Below are positions 9,392 through 16,538 of a DNA stretch of 31,991 bases, one piece after another; within the stretch, counting starts at the first letter, position 1, and every line of letters begins with the position of its first letter. Origin of the DNA: JAOADN01 sp046155885 (GTDB lineage Bacteria; Pseudomonadota; Alphaproteobacteria; Rhodobacterales; Rhodobacteraceae); assembly GCA_046155885.1 (NCBI GenBank), contig JBJXFU010000169.1, forward strand, positions 1 to 31,991, in the 5' to 3' direction. Made by a program: the position numbers and the translations under genes. The notes beneath the pieces are model-generated. The model made no database searches. It was given only the letters and a program-made list of their open reading frames with translations, and had not been told where the DNA came from.

Positions 9392-10242
9392 GTCGCGGTC
9401 TCCAGTTCGGCCAGCGCGGCGGTCAGTCCCGGCCGCCAGTCCGGCTGGGCGATGCCATAGGCCCGCCCGATCCGGCCGCAGTCAAGGACCGAGTTCAGCG
9501 GCCGGCGTGCGGGGGTGGGGTAGTCGGCGGTGGCGATGCGGATGACCTTTGGCGCAAGGCCCGCGCCGGCGAAGATCGCTTCGGCGAAGTCGGCCCAGGT
9601 GGAGGCGGGGGCGCCGGCGAAGTGGAAGATGCCGCTTTGCCCCCGGCCTTCGCGGAAGGCGGCCAGGACGGTGACGAGCGCGCCCGCGATGTCGGCGGCG
9701 GGGGTGGGGCCGCCCCTCTGGTCGGCGACGATCCTCAGTTCCGGGCGCTCGCGGCCAAGCCGCAGCATCGTACGGACGAAGTTCTGCCCGTGGCCCGCGA
9801 AGACCCATGAGGTGCGCAGGATGACATGCGCCCCGCCCGCCGCCGCCACCAGCCGCTCGCCGTCGAGCTTGGTGCGGCCGTAGGCGCCCAGGGGGGCGAC
9901 CGGGTCATCTTCGCGCCGGGGCGGGCCTCCGCCTCCATCGAATACATAGTCGGTGGAGAGGTGCAAAAAGGGCACGCCAAGCGTCGCGGCGGCCCGGGCC
10001 ATCGCGCCGGGGGCGTCGGCGTTGATGACGCGGGCTGCGTCCTCTTCCGCCTCGGCGCGGTCGACGGCGGTCCAGGCGGCGGCGTTGACGACGGCGTCGG
10101 GGCAGAGCGCGGCGATGGCGGCGGCGCAGGCCGCCGGGTCGGCCAGATCGGCCTCGCTACGGCTCAGGAAGCGGGCGTCCGGCAGGATGCGCGCGAGTTC
10201 GGTGGCGACCTGGCCGGACCGGCCGAAGACAAGAACCGTCAT
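9388..10242 (-). CDS. rfbD: dTDP-4-dehydrorhamnose reductase
   Basis: 284 residues, the last enzyme of dTDP-L-rhamnose synthesis (NADPH-dependent reduction of the 4-keto group). The start MTVLVFGRSGQVATEL gives the GxxGQ nucleotide-binding turn at once. The open frame continues upstream to 10371 but encodes no RmlD-like residues, so ATG 10242 is chosen. Also seen are NAAAWTAVDRAE, LSTDYVFDG and the YGRTK active-site Tyr/Lys. It is followed by rfbA with a 4-bp overlap. It is first in its transcript, opposite degP across a 307-base divergent region. Confidence 0.96.
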   Translation of the reverse strand: MTVLVFGRSGQVATELARILPDARFLSRSEADLADPAACAAAIAALCPDAVVNAAAWTAVDRAEAEEDAARVINADAPGAMARAAATLGVPFLHLSTDYVFDGGGGPPRREDDPVAPLGAYGRTKLDGERLVAAAGGAHVILRTSWVFAGHGQNFVRTMLRLGRERPELRIVADQRGGPTPAADIAGALVTVLAAFREGRGQSGIFHFAGAPASTWADFAEAIFAGAGLAPKVIRIATADYPTPARRPLNSVLDCGRIGRAYGIAQPDWRPGLTAALAELETAT

Positions 10243-10549
10243 GCGCTTGACCAAGCTCCGCGCGAATCCCATCCCACCTGAGGGCAGTCTTCCGGGGCAG
10301 TCTTCCCATGTTCCGCCGCAAAGCGGAACCCGTTGATTCCGGCTCCTTTCCGCCTGTGGCCGCTCGCGCACAGCACACGGCGGCTCAATCCGGCGTGAGG
10401 CGCGTTTCAGGCTCTTGGATCGGCGGCGGCAGGGGCGATCTATGGCGCATCTTCATTCGCCGGATTCCCGAACCCGGCAGAGCGCAGGAGCCTGGATGGC
10501 GCCCTGCACGCCGGGCTCAGGGCCGACCACAGTATCGAAGGACCAGACC
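10243..10549. promoter_or_regulatory. Divergent intergenic region between rfbD and degP
   Basis: 307 bases without a convincing gene. It must hold the promoters for rfbD-rfbA (leftward) and degP (rightward), but no strong -35/-10 pair stands out. It contains a tandem 12-base repeat (10282-10306), and next to it a 7-bp inverted repeat GTTCCGC/GCGGAAC at 10310-10329 with a 6-base loop. The degP ribosome site AAGGA sits just before its ATG. Confidence 0.45.
10282..10306. repeat. Tandem direct repeat, two copies of GGGCAGTCTTCC
   Basis: GGGCAGTCTTCC occurs at 10282-10293 and again at 10295-10306, separated by one G. It lies about 40-65 bases upstream of the rfbD start codon and beside an inverted repeat. 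It could be a regulator binding site or a simple duplication; the sequence does not decide. Confidence 0.6.
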
Positions 10550-12091
10550 ATGTCAGAACTCTACCTATCCGGACGCGCGCGCCGCCTGGCGCTGGCCGGC
10601 GTCTCGGCGCTTGCCCTTGCGGCCGGAATCGGCGGGGCCGGGTTCAGCCTGGCCGGAACCGACGCCACGGCGCCGACGGCGACCGTCACCGCATCGATCC
10701 CCGATATCGTCGCCAAAGCGAAGCCCGCGGTGGTGACAGTGACCACCGAGTTGAAGGTGGCCGAGGCCGCGCAGGGCAACGCGCCGGGTGGACAGATGGG
10801 CCCCGACGAGTTCTTCCGCCGCTTCTTCGGCGAGAACGGGCCGGGGCAGGGAATGCCCGGAATGCCAGGCGCGCCCGGTGGCCCGGACGGCGGGCCCGAC
10901 CAGCCGCAGCGCGGCGGCATGGCGCTCGGTTCGGGCTTCATCGTTTCGGCCGACGGCTATGTGGTGACGAACTTCCACGTCGTGGACAAGGCGACGTCGA
11001 TCAAGGTGACCACCGACGACGGCACCGAGATGGATGCGAAGCTGATCGGCCATGACGCGAAAAACGACATCGCGGTCCTGAAGGTCGACGCGAAATCGCC
11101 GCTTCCGGTGCTCAACTGGGGCGATTCCGACGCGATGCGGCTGGGCGATACAGTGCTGGCCATCGGGGACCCCTTCGGCATCGGGACAACGGTGACCAGC
11201 GGCATCATTTCGGCGCGGGGGCGGGACCTGCACAACGGTCCCTATGACGATTTCCTCCAGATCGACGCGGCGATCAACCACGGCAACTCGGGCGGGCCGC
11301 TTCTGGGGCTTGACGGCAAGGTGATCGGGATCAACACCGCGATCTATTCGCCGAACGGCGGCAACGTGGGCGTGGGCTTCGCCATCCCCTCGGTGCAGGC
11401 GCAGGCGGTGGTCGAGAAGATCGTCGCGGGCGGCGGCAGCATCGAGCACGGGTATATCGGCGTGATGATCCAGCCGGTGGACAAGGGCGTGGCCGAGGCG
11501 CTGGGGCTGGCCGAGCCTAAGGGCGCGATCGTCGCGTCGGTCGGTGACGGCTCGCCCGCCGCTGGTGCCGGGGTTAAGGCGGGTGACATCATTGTCGCGG
11601 TGAACGGGGTGGCGACCGAAACGCCGAAGTCGGTGTCGCGCGCCATTGCCGATCTGGCACCGGGCGACAAGGCGACGCTGACCCTGTGGCGCGATGGCAA
11701 GACCGAGGATCTGGCCTTTGCGGTCGGGTCCTTGAACAGCGATCAGGTCGCGTCGGCCGACACGGGCGAGGCCAAGCCCGACCCGTCGAGTGATGTGGCG
11801 GTGAAGGACCTTGGGCTGACGGTGCAGACCGTCAGCGGCGATCAGGCGCAGGCCGAGGGGCTGCCCGAGGGAACGGCGGGCGTGATGGTCACCGCTGTCG
11901 AGGGACCCGCCGCCGACAAGGGTATCGCCATGGGCGACGTGATCCTGAGCGTGAACCGGAAGCCTGTCACCTCGGCGGCCGATCTGGCAAAGATGATCGA
12001 TCAGGTGAAGGGCGAGCGGCCTTCGGTTCTGTTCCTGATCGAACGGCAGGGCCAGCAGCAGTTCATCGCGGTTCCGTTCAAGACGGCGTAA
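10550..12091 (+). CDS. degP: DegP/HtrA-type periplasmic serine protease (Do family)
   Basis: 513 residues. The start ATG 10550 has an AAGGA site, and the frame upstream encodes nothing family-like. An N-terminal hydrophobic segment (about residues 12-35) acts as signal peptide or anchor. The trypsin-like domain carries the full triad: His143 (TNFHVVD), Asp173 (KNDIAVL) and Ser247 (GNSGGPL). Two PDZ domains follow (roughly 290-385 and 410-510). Before the catalytic core there is a Gly/Pro/Met-rich stretch (GMPGMPGAPGGPDGGP, residues 101-116), in the place of the Q-rich/LA loop region that varies among DegP/DegQ proteins. The family degrades or refolds misfolded envelope proteins. The gene stands alone on the plus strand between two parts of the rhamnose pathway. 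Confidence 0.95.
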   Translation: MSELYLSGRARRLALAGVSALALAAGIGGAGFSLAGTDATAPTATVTASIPDIVAKAKPAVVTVTTELKVAEAAQGNAPGGQMGPDEFFRRFFGENGPGQGMPGMPGAPGGPDGGPDQPQRGGMALGSGFIVSADGYVVTNFHVVDKATSIKVTTDDGTEMDAKLIGHDAKNDIAVLKVDAKSPLPVLNWGDSDAMRLGDTVLAIGDPFGIGTTVTSGIISARGRDLHNGPYDDFLQIDAAINHGNSGGPLLGLDGKVIGINTAIYSPNGGNVGVGFAIPSVQAQAVVEKIVAGGGSIEHGYIGVMIQPVDKGVAEALGLAEPKGAIVASVGDGSPAAGAGVKAGDIIVAVNGVATETPKSVSRAIADLAPGDKATLTLWRDGKTEDLAFAVGSLNSDQVASADTGEAKPDPSSDVAVKDLGLTVQTVSGDQAQAEGLPEGTAGVMVTAVEGPAADKGIAMGDVILSVNRKPVTSAADLAKMIDQVKGERPSVLFLIERQGQQQFIAVPFKTA

Positions 12092-12117
12092 CCGACGGAC
12101 GTTGCGTTCAAGCGAAG

Positions 12118-12147
12118 GGCCGGGGACATACCCGGCCATTTCGTTTT
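12118..12147 (+). terminator. Rho-independent-like terminator after degP
   Basis: A perfect 7-bp stem GGCCGGG/CCCGGCC (12118-12124 with 12131-12137) and a 6-base loop are followed by a T-rich stretch (ATTTCGTTTT). It lies 27 bases after the degP stop, in the gap between convergent genes. Confidence 0.7.
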
Positions 12148-12254
12148 GGGAGACGGCGGTCGGGCATCTGGGCTTTGGGGTGAGGACCGGCTCAGGGACG
12201 CCATTCGCTCGCCGATGCGCGGCGGCGTTCCAGTGCAAGGGCTGCGGCGGCGAT

Positions 12255-12680
12255 CTAGACCGCGATTTCAAGCAGGAACGTCCAGTGCAGGACGAAGTTC
12301 GTCACCCAGTTGCCGTAGACCGGCGGCACGGTGACGAAAGCGAAGAGGTGGTCCGAGAAGGGCGCCCCCCACATGATGCCACCCGATATGGTGTCGAGGA
12401 AAAGGTGCAGGAAGACTCCGGCGAAGAAGACCGCGCCGGGCAGCCGCCACGTCGTTCGCCAGACGACCGGCAGGGCGACGGCGGCGACCGCCGTCCAGAA
12501 CAATGGGATGTGGAACCAGTAGCGGTGGTGGTGGATGGCCCGGTCGTCGATCAGGTGGAACGCGATCATGTCGAAGTCGGGAAAGACAGCGCGCAGAAGC
12601 GCCGTGCCCAGCGCAAGGCGGCCGCACAGACGGAACCCGCGCGCCAGCAGGTAGCCCGAGGGCAGGTGCGCGGTCAGCAT
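12255..12680 (-). CDS. Small membrane protein, DUF457/YdjM-like metal-dependent hydrolase family
   Basis: 141 residues starting MLTAHLPSGYLLARG. Several hydrophobic segments are seen (roughly residues 20-35, 56-76, 83-100, 112-140). A His/Asp-rich pattern, AHLPSGY early and PDFDMIAFHLIDDRAIHHHRYW later, matches the layout of the inner-membrane metal-dependent hydrolase family (PF04307), which has an N-terminal H...G and a PDxD...HR.xTH region. The start ATG overlaps the TGA of rfbB (TGATG), so translation is coupled to the rhamnose gene. The open frame runs upstream to 12734 inside rfbB, but that part is out of family. Its function is unknown; a role in lipid or polysaccharide handling is inferred from position only. 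Confidence 0.75.
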   Translation of the reverse strand: MLTAHLPSGYLLARGFRLCGRLALGTALLRAVFPDFDMIAFHLIDDRAIHHHRYWFHIPLFWTAVAAVALPVVWRTTWRLPGAVFFAGVFLHLFLDTISGGIMWGAPFSDHLFAFVTVPPVYGNWVTNFVLHWTFLLEIAV

Positions 12681-13717
12681 CAGGCCGTCCCGAGCCGCCG
12701 CCCCACCCCTTCGCGGTCCTGCAAGGCGCGCCACCAGCCCTCGTTGGCCAGGTACCAGTCCACCGTGCGGGCGAGACCCTGATCGAGCGTGACCGACGGC
12801 CGCCAGCCAAGTTCGTCGCGGATGCGCGCGGGGTCGATGGCGTAGCGGAAGTCGTGGCCGGGCCGGTCGGCGACGAAGGCGATCTGTTCGGCGTAGGGCC
12901 GGTTGCCGGGGCGTTTGTCGTCGAGGATGGCGCAGAGCTTTCTCACCAGGTCGAGGTTCGTCGCCTCGTTCTCGCCGCCGATGTTGTAGCTGCGCCCGTT
13001 CGCGCCCTTCGTCAGCACGGTCAGAAGCGCGTCGGCGTGATCCTCGACATAGAGCCAGTCGCGGATGTTCGCGCCTGCCCCGTAGACCGGGATCGGAGCG
13101 CCGGCGAGCGCCTTGAGGATCACCACCGGGATCAGCTTTTCGGGGAAGTGGTAGGGGCCGTAGTTGTTCGAGCAGTTGGTCAGCACCGCCGGCAGCCCGT
13201 AGGTCTCATGCCAGGCCCGGACCAGGTGGTCGGAGGCGGCCTTGGAGGCGGAATAGGGGCTGCGGGGGTCGTAGGGGGTGTCTTCGGTGAACTTGCCGGT
13301 GGGCCCGAGCGAGCCGAAGACCTCGTCGGTGGAGATGTGGTGGAAGCGGAAGGCTTCGGGGCGGCCTTGCGCGGTCCAGAAGGCGCGGGCGGCTTCCAGA
13401 AGCGTGTAGGTGCCGGTGATGTTGGTGCGGATGAAGGCGCCGGGGCCGTCGATCGAGCGGTCCACATGGCTTTCGGCGGCCAGGTGCATGATCGCGTCGG
13501 GGCGGTGCCGGGCGAGGATGTCGTCCACCGCCGCGCGGTCGCAGATGTCGGCCCTCTCGAAGGCGTAGAGGGGGGACTGCGAGACGGGGGCGACGTTCGA
13601 CAGGCTGCCCGCGTAGGTGAGCTTGTCGAGGTTCACGACGCTCAGGCCGCGACCGACGGCGAGCCGCACCACCGCCGAGCCGATGAAGCCCGCGCCGCCT
13701 GTGACAAGGAGTTTCAT
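12680..13717 (-). CDS. rfbB: dTDP-glucose 4,6-dehydratase
   Basis: 345 residues, typical for RmlB. It converts dTDP-glucose to dTDP-4-keto-6-deoxyglucose using bound NAD+. Seen are the Rossmann motif TGGAGFIGS (residues 6-14), STDEVFGSLG with the catalytic Asp-Glu pair, PYSASKAASDHLVRA with Tyr and Lys of the YxxxK motif, and NNYGPYHFPEKLIP. Its ATG overlaps the stop of rfbC by 4 bp, and its stop overlaps the start of the small membrane protein. Confidence 0.97.
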   Translation of the reverse strand: MKLLVTGGAGFIGSAVVRLAVGRGLSVVNLDKLTYAGSLSNVAPVSQSPLYAFERADICDRAAVDDILARHRPDAIMHLAAESHVDRSIDGPGAFIRTNITGTYTLLEAARAFWTAQGRPEAFRFHHISTDEVFGSLGPTGKFTEDTPYDPRSPYSASKAASDHLVRAWHETYGLPAVLTNCSNNYGPYHFPEKLIPVVILKALAGAPIPVYGAGANIRDWLYVEDHADALLTVLTKGANGRSYNIGGENEATNLDLVRKLCAILDDKRPGNRPYAEQIAFVADRPGHDFRYAIDPARIRDELGWRPSVTLDQGLARTVDWYLANEGWWRALQDREGVGRRLGTA

Positions 13718-14283
13718 GGCGCGGGCTCCCAGGTGAAGGGGGTGGCGAAATTGCGGAAGAGCGGCGCGGCGCGGTCCTTGTCGGAAAGGATCGCATGCCC
13801 CGGTTCGATCCCCCAGTCGATGCCGAGATCTGGGTCATCGAAGCGCACCGCCCCGTCGCAGTCCGGGGCATAGGTGTCGGAGCATTTGTAGAGCACTTCG
13901 GTATCGGGCGCGCGGGTGACGAAGCCGTGCAGGAAGCCCGCAGGGACCAGAAGCTGGCGGCCGTTCTCGGCCGTCAGGTCCGCTGCGAACCAGCGGCCGA
14001 AGGTCGGCGAGCCATTCCGCGCATCCACCGCCACGTCGAAGATCGCCCCCCGCGCGCAGCGGACGAGCTTGTCCTGCGCATGCGGCGGGCGCTGGTAGTG
14101 CAGGCCCCGGACCGTGCCGGGGAGCGCCGAGAAGGAGTGGTTGTCCTGCACGAAATCGGTGCCGATCCCGGCCGCTTTCAGGGCCTCGCGGTTCCAGGTC
14201 TCGCTGAACCATCCCCGGGCGTCGGCGAAGCGCCGGGGGGTCAGGATCAGGCAGCCGGGAAGGGGGGTCGGGTCGACCTGCAT
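13714..14283 (-). CDS. rfbC: dTDP-4-dehydrorhamnose 3,5-epimerase
   Basis: 189 residues from ATG 14283 (MQVDPTPLPGCLILTPRRF), the normal RmlC length; the frame upstream to 14379 is Pro/Arg-rich and not family-like. A cupin-fold enzyme epimerising C3 and C5 of the keto sugar. Family motifs are FVQDNHSFSALPGTVRGLHYQ with the catalytic His, the VDARNGSPTFGRW stretch, and VPAGFLHGFVT. It is first gene of the rfbC-rfbB-membrane-protein transcript. Confidence 0.96.
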   Translation of the reverse strand: MQVDPTPLPGCLILTPRRFADARGWFSETWNREALKAAGIGTDFVQDNHSFSALPGTVRGLHYQRPPHAQDKLVRCARGAIFDVAVDARNGSPTFGRWFAADLTAENGRQLLVPAGFLHGFVTRAPDTEVLYKCSDTYAPDCDGAVRFDDPDLGIDWGIEPGHAILSDKDRAAPLFRNFATPFTWEPAP

Positions 14284-14415
14284 CAGGGGCCTCGCGCGGG
14301 GTTCGCGGGCGGGTTGTAGCGGGGCCGGAGGGTTGGAGGAAGGGGGGTGCGGGGGCCGCCCTTCGCCCTTGCGCGTCACGGAGCGCGCGTGGGGAGAGGG
14401 CGGGAAGGGAGGGAA

Positions 14416-14456
14416 ACACCCCCACCCTGACCCTCCCCCGGTGGGGGAGGGGAGCG
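14416..14456. repeat. Extragenic palindrome (REP-like), CCCTCCCCC/GGGGGAGGG hairpin
   Basis: A perfect 9-bp stem (14431-14439 with 14443-14451) with a 3-base loop, preceded by ACACCCCCACCCTGA. C-rich leaders followed by CCCTCCCCC-loop-GGGGGAGGG palindromes are, as I recall, frequent dispersed intergenic elements in alphaproteobacteria. It lies in the 210-base gap between the transporter ATPase stop and the rfbC start. Neither side has a clear T-run, so it is not an ordinary terminator. The rest of the gap is G-rich with no gene seen. Confidence 0.55.
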
Positions 14457-14493
14457 CGGGGATGGATGGGGGGGAGGAACGGAGGCGCCCCCC

Positions 14494-15555
14494 CTACCTG
14501 ATTCGCGCCTCGCTCGCTGCGTCGAAGACCAGCGCCTTGCCCGGATCGAAGCTCAGCCCCGCCCGGCCCGCCTGCGGCACCGCCACGCCTTCGCGCGCCT
14601 CGACGATGATCTTCTCGCCGGTGTCGGCCGCCAAATAGACATAGCTCACCCCGCCAAGCTGTTCGGCCAGATCGACCGAATGCGTGGCGGCGGCGGGGTC
14701 GAGGATCAGGTGCTGGGGCCTGAGGCCGACCAGGACCTCGGTGCCCGGCGCGGGCAAGCCCACCGACGGCCGGAATGTGGTGGCCAGACCCTTGACCTCG
14801 ACCTCGCCGCCCGCCGCGACCGTGCCCTCCAGGAAGTTCATCGCCGGGCTGCCGATGAAGCCGGCGACAAAACGGTTGTCGGGGTCGCGGTAAAGGTCGA
14901 GCGGGCTGCCCACCTGTTCGATCCTGCCCGCCCGCAGCACCACGATCTTGTCGGCCAAGGTCATCGCCTCGACCTGGTCGTGGGTGACGTAGATCATCGT
15001 CGCGCCGATTTCCTTGTGCAGCCGCGCGATTTCCACCCGCATCTCGACCCGAAGCTCGGCGTCGAGGTTCGAGAGCGGCTCGTCGAACAGGAACACTTCG
15101 GGTCCCCGCACGATCGCCCGCCCGATCGCCACGCGCTGCCGCTGGCCGCCGGAGAGCGCTTTGGGCTTGCGCGCGAGATAGGGATCGAGGCGCAGGATCT
15201 TCGAGGCGTCGGCCACCTTCCGCTGAACCTCGTCCCGCGGATGGCCCGTCATCTTCAGGCCGAAGCCCATGTTCTCGGCTACCGTCATGTGGGGGTAAAG
15301 CGCGTAGGTCTGGAAGACCATCGCCACCCCCCTCTCCGACGGGTCAAGCCGCGTCACGTCGCGCGACCCGATGCGGATGGCGCCGTCGGTGGTTTCCTCC
15401 AGCCCCGCGACCATGCGCAGAAGCGTCGACTTTCCGCAGCCCGAGGGGCCGACGAAGACGCAGAATTCGCCGTCCTCGATGGCGAGATCGACGCCGTGGA
15501 TCACCTGCACCTCGCCATACCGCTTGACGACCTTCTGAAGGGTCACTCCCGTCAT
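14494..15555 (-). CDS. Sugar ABC transporter ATP-binding protein (MalK/UgpC type)
   Basis: 353 residues, usual for the CUT1 ATPases that energise di- and oligosaccharide or glycerol-phosphate uptake. Walker A GPSGCGKST (about 36-44), signature LSGGQRQRVAIGRAIV, Walker B VFLFDEPLSNLD and the switch His in YVTHDQVEAMTLADKI are all present. A C-terminal TOBE-type domain (about 240-353) follows. Its ATG overlaps the stop of the IclR gene by 4 bp. The matching binding protein and permeases are across the divergent promoter region, and no ATPase is encoded among them, so this is very probably their motor. Confidence 0.95.
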   Translation of the reverse strand: MTGVTLQKVVKRYGEVQVIHGVDLAIEDGEFCVFVGPSGCGKSTLLRMVAGLEETTDGAIRIGSRDVTRLDPSERGVAMVFQTYALYPHMTVAENMGFGLKMTGHPRDEVQRKVADASKILRLDPYLARKPKALSGGQRQRVAIGRAIVRGPEVFLFDEPLSNLDAELRVEMRVEIARLHKEIGATMIYVTHDQVEAMTLADKIVVLRAGRIEQVGSPLDLYRDPDNRFVAGFIGSPAMNFLEGTVAAGGEVEVKGLATTFRPSVGLPAPGTEVLVGLRPQHLILDPAAATHSVDLAEQLGGVSYVYLAADTGEKIIVEAREGVAVPQAGRAGLSFDPGKALVFDAASEARIR

Positions 15556-16394
15556 GTCACACCCCGTTTCCCGCGCTGAATGTTGAGGTCCGGAAAGCGC
15601 CAGCTTTCCGCGTCTTCGGCGATCTTGCTTGCCGTTTCCTTCACCGTGACGGCCAGCTCCTCCAGCGCATCGAGTGTCGTGCGCAGCGTCGAGGAGGTGA
15701 CCGACAGCGCGCCCATCACGCGGCCGGCCGAACTGAGGATGGGCGCGGCGATGCAGATGATGCCGGGCTCGTGCTCCTCGAGGTCGAAGGCGTGGCCCCG
15801 GGCCCGCGTGGCCGAAAGCTCGGCCCTAAGCCCTTCGGGCGTGGTCAGCGTGTTCGGCGTGTAGCCGTGATAGGAAAGCTGCGGCAGCACGCGGTCAAGC
15901 TCGGCCGGGTCGAGGAAGGCCAGCATCGCCTTGCCGACGCCGGTGCAGTGCGCGGGACCGACCTTGCCCGCCTGGGCGAACATCTCGATGGGCACACGGG
16001 CGTTGCGCTTGTCGACGTAGAGCACATGCGCGCCGTCAAGCTGCGCGAGGTGCACGGTTTCGCCGACCTCGGCCGACAGCGCGTCGATATGGGCCCGTGC
16101 GTGAGGCGCGAGCGACGATTGCAGCCAGGCCGCGTGGGCAAGCCGGACAAGTCGCATGCCCAGCGAATAGCTGCCCGAATCGGGGTCCTGCGCCAGAAGC
16201 CCCTGCCGGGTCAGCGTCCGCAGAAAGCGGAAAAGCGTCGCCTTGGGAAAGGCGCTTTGCGCGAGAAGCTCCGAGAACCGCGCCGGCCGGCCGAGCGCGG
16301 CGACCTGGTCGAGCACAGCCAGCGCCTTGGCGACGGTTCCGTCGCCCGCTTCGGCCTTCAGGCCCTCGATGCGCGTGCCTTCGCCGGCGGCCAC
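15552..16394 (-). CDS. IclR-family transcriptional regulator
   Basis: About 280 residues from GTG 16394, which follows an AGGGGAGGAG ribosome site at 9 bases; a GTG at 16424 in the same frame would add ten residues but has a weaker site. It has an N-terminal winged helix-turn-helix (AKALAVLDQVAALGRPARFSELLAQ... through DSGSYSLGMRL) and a C-terminal IclR effector domain (GETVHLAQLDGAHVLYVDKR, CTGVGKAMLAFL, EHEPGIICIAAPI). It is co-transcribed with the transporter ATPase and divergent from the galactoside operon. It probably represses or activates both directions in answer to a galactose-derived compound; the effector cannot be read from sequence. Confidence 0.95.
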   Translation of the reverse strand: MAAGEGTRIEGLKAEAGDGTVAKALAVLDQVAALGRPARFSELLAQSAFPKATLFRFLRTLTRQGLLAQDPDSGSYSLGMRLVRLAHAAWLQSSLAPHARAHIDALSAEVGETVHLAQLDGAHVLYVDKRNARVPIEMFAQAGKVGPAHCTGVGKAMLAFLDPAELDRVLPQLSYHGYTPNTLTTPEGLRAELSATRARGHAFDLEEHEPGIICIAAPILSSAGRVMGALSVTSSTLRTTLDALEELAVTVKETASKIAEDAESWRFPDLNIQRGKRGVT

Positions 16395-16455
16395 GAGCTT
16401 TCTCCTCCCCTGTCGTTCCGCCACTGCCCGCTTTCGGGGCGTTATGATGAAACTG

Positions 16456-16484
16456 TTGACAAGTGTAGCCGAGTCGCCATTATG
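16456..16484 (+). promoter_or_regulatory. Predicted sigma70 promoter of the galactoside operon
   Basis: A perfect -35 TTGACA at 16456-16461 and, 17 bases on, ATTATG at 16479-16484 (or TATGGT at 16481-16486 with 19 bases). It lies 55 bases before the start of the binding-protein gene. The repeated GTTTCA sites begin right at its downstream edge. Confidence 0.5.
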
Positions 16485-16491
16485 GTTTCAA
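16462..16491 (-). promoter_or_regulatory. Predicted sigma70 promoter of iclR and the ATPase gene
   Basis: On the minus strand TTGAAA (16486-16491) is followed after 18 bases by TACACT (16462-16467). It overlaps the rightward promoter face to face, so one bound regulator could control both directions. Confidence 0.4.
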
Positions 16492-16521
16492 TAAGTAAAA
16501 TCAAGTTTCACATAGTGGAAC
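16485..16521. promoter_or_regulatory. Predicted IclR operator, two 17-base sites 20 bases apart
   Basis: GTTTCACATAGTGGAAC (16505-16521) is an imperfect palindrome with 6 of 7 arm positions matching, of the kind IclR proteins bind. A weaker copy, GTTTCAATAAGTAAAAT, starts at 16485, exactly 20 bases upstream, about two helical turns. An inverted half-site TGAAAC lies at 16448-16453. The sites cover the expected start point of the rightward promoter, which suits repression. Confidence 0.6.
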
Positions 16522-16538
16522 CACCAAGGGAGGACCTG

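Noticed and set aside
10565..12271. 568-residue frame antisense to degP
   Set aside because: DegP has all catalytic residues and two PDZ domains; the antisense product has no recognisable features.
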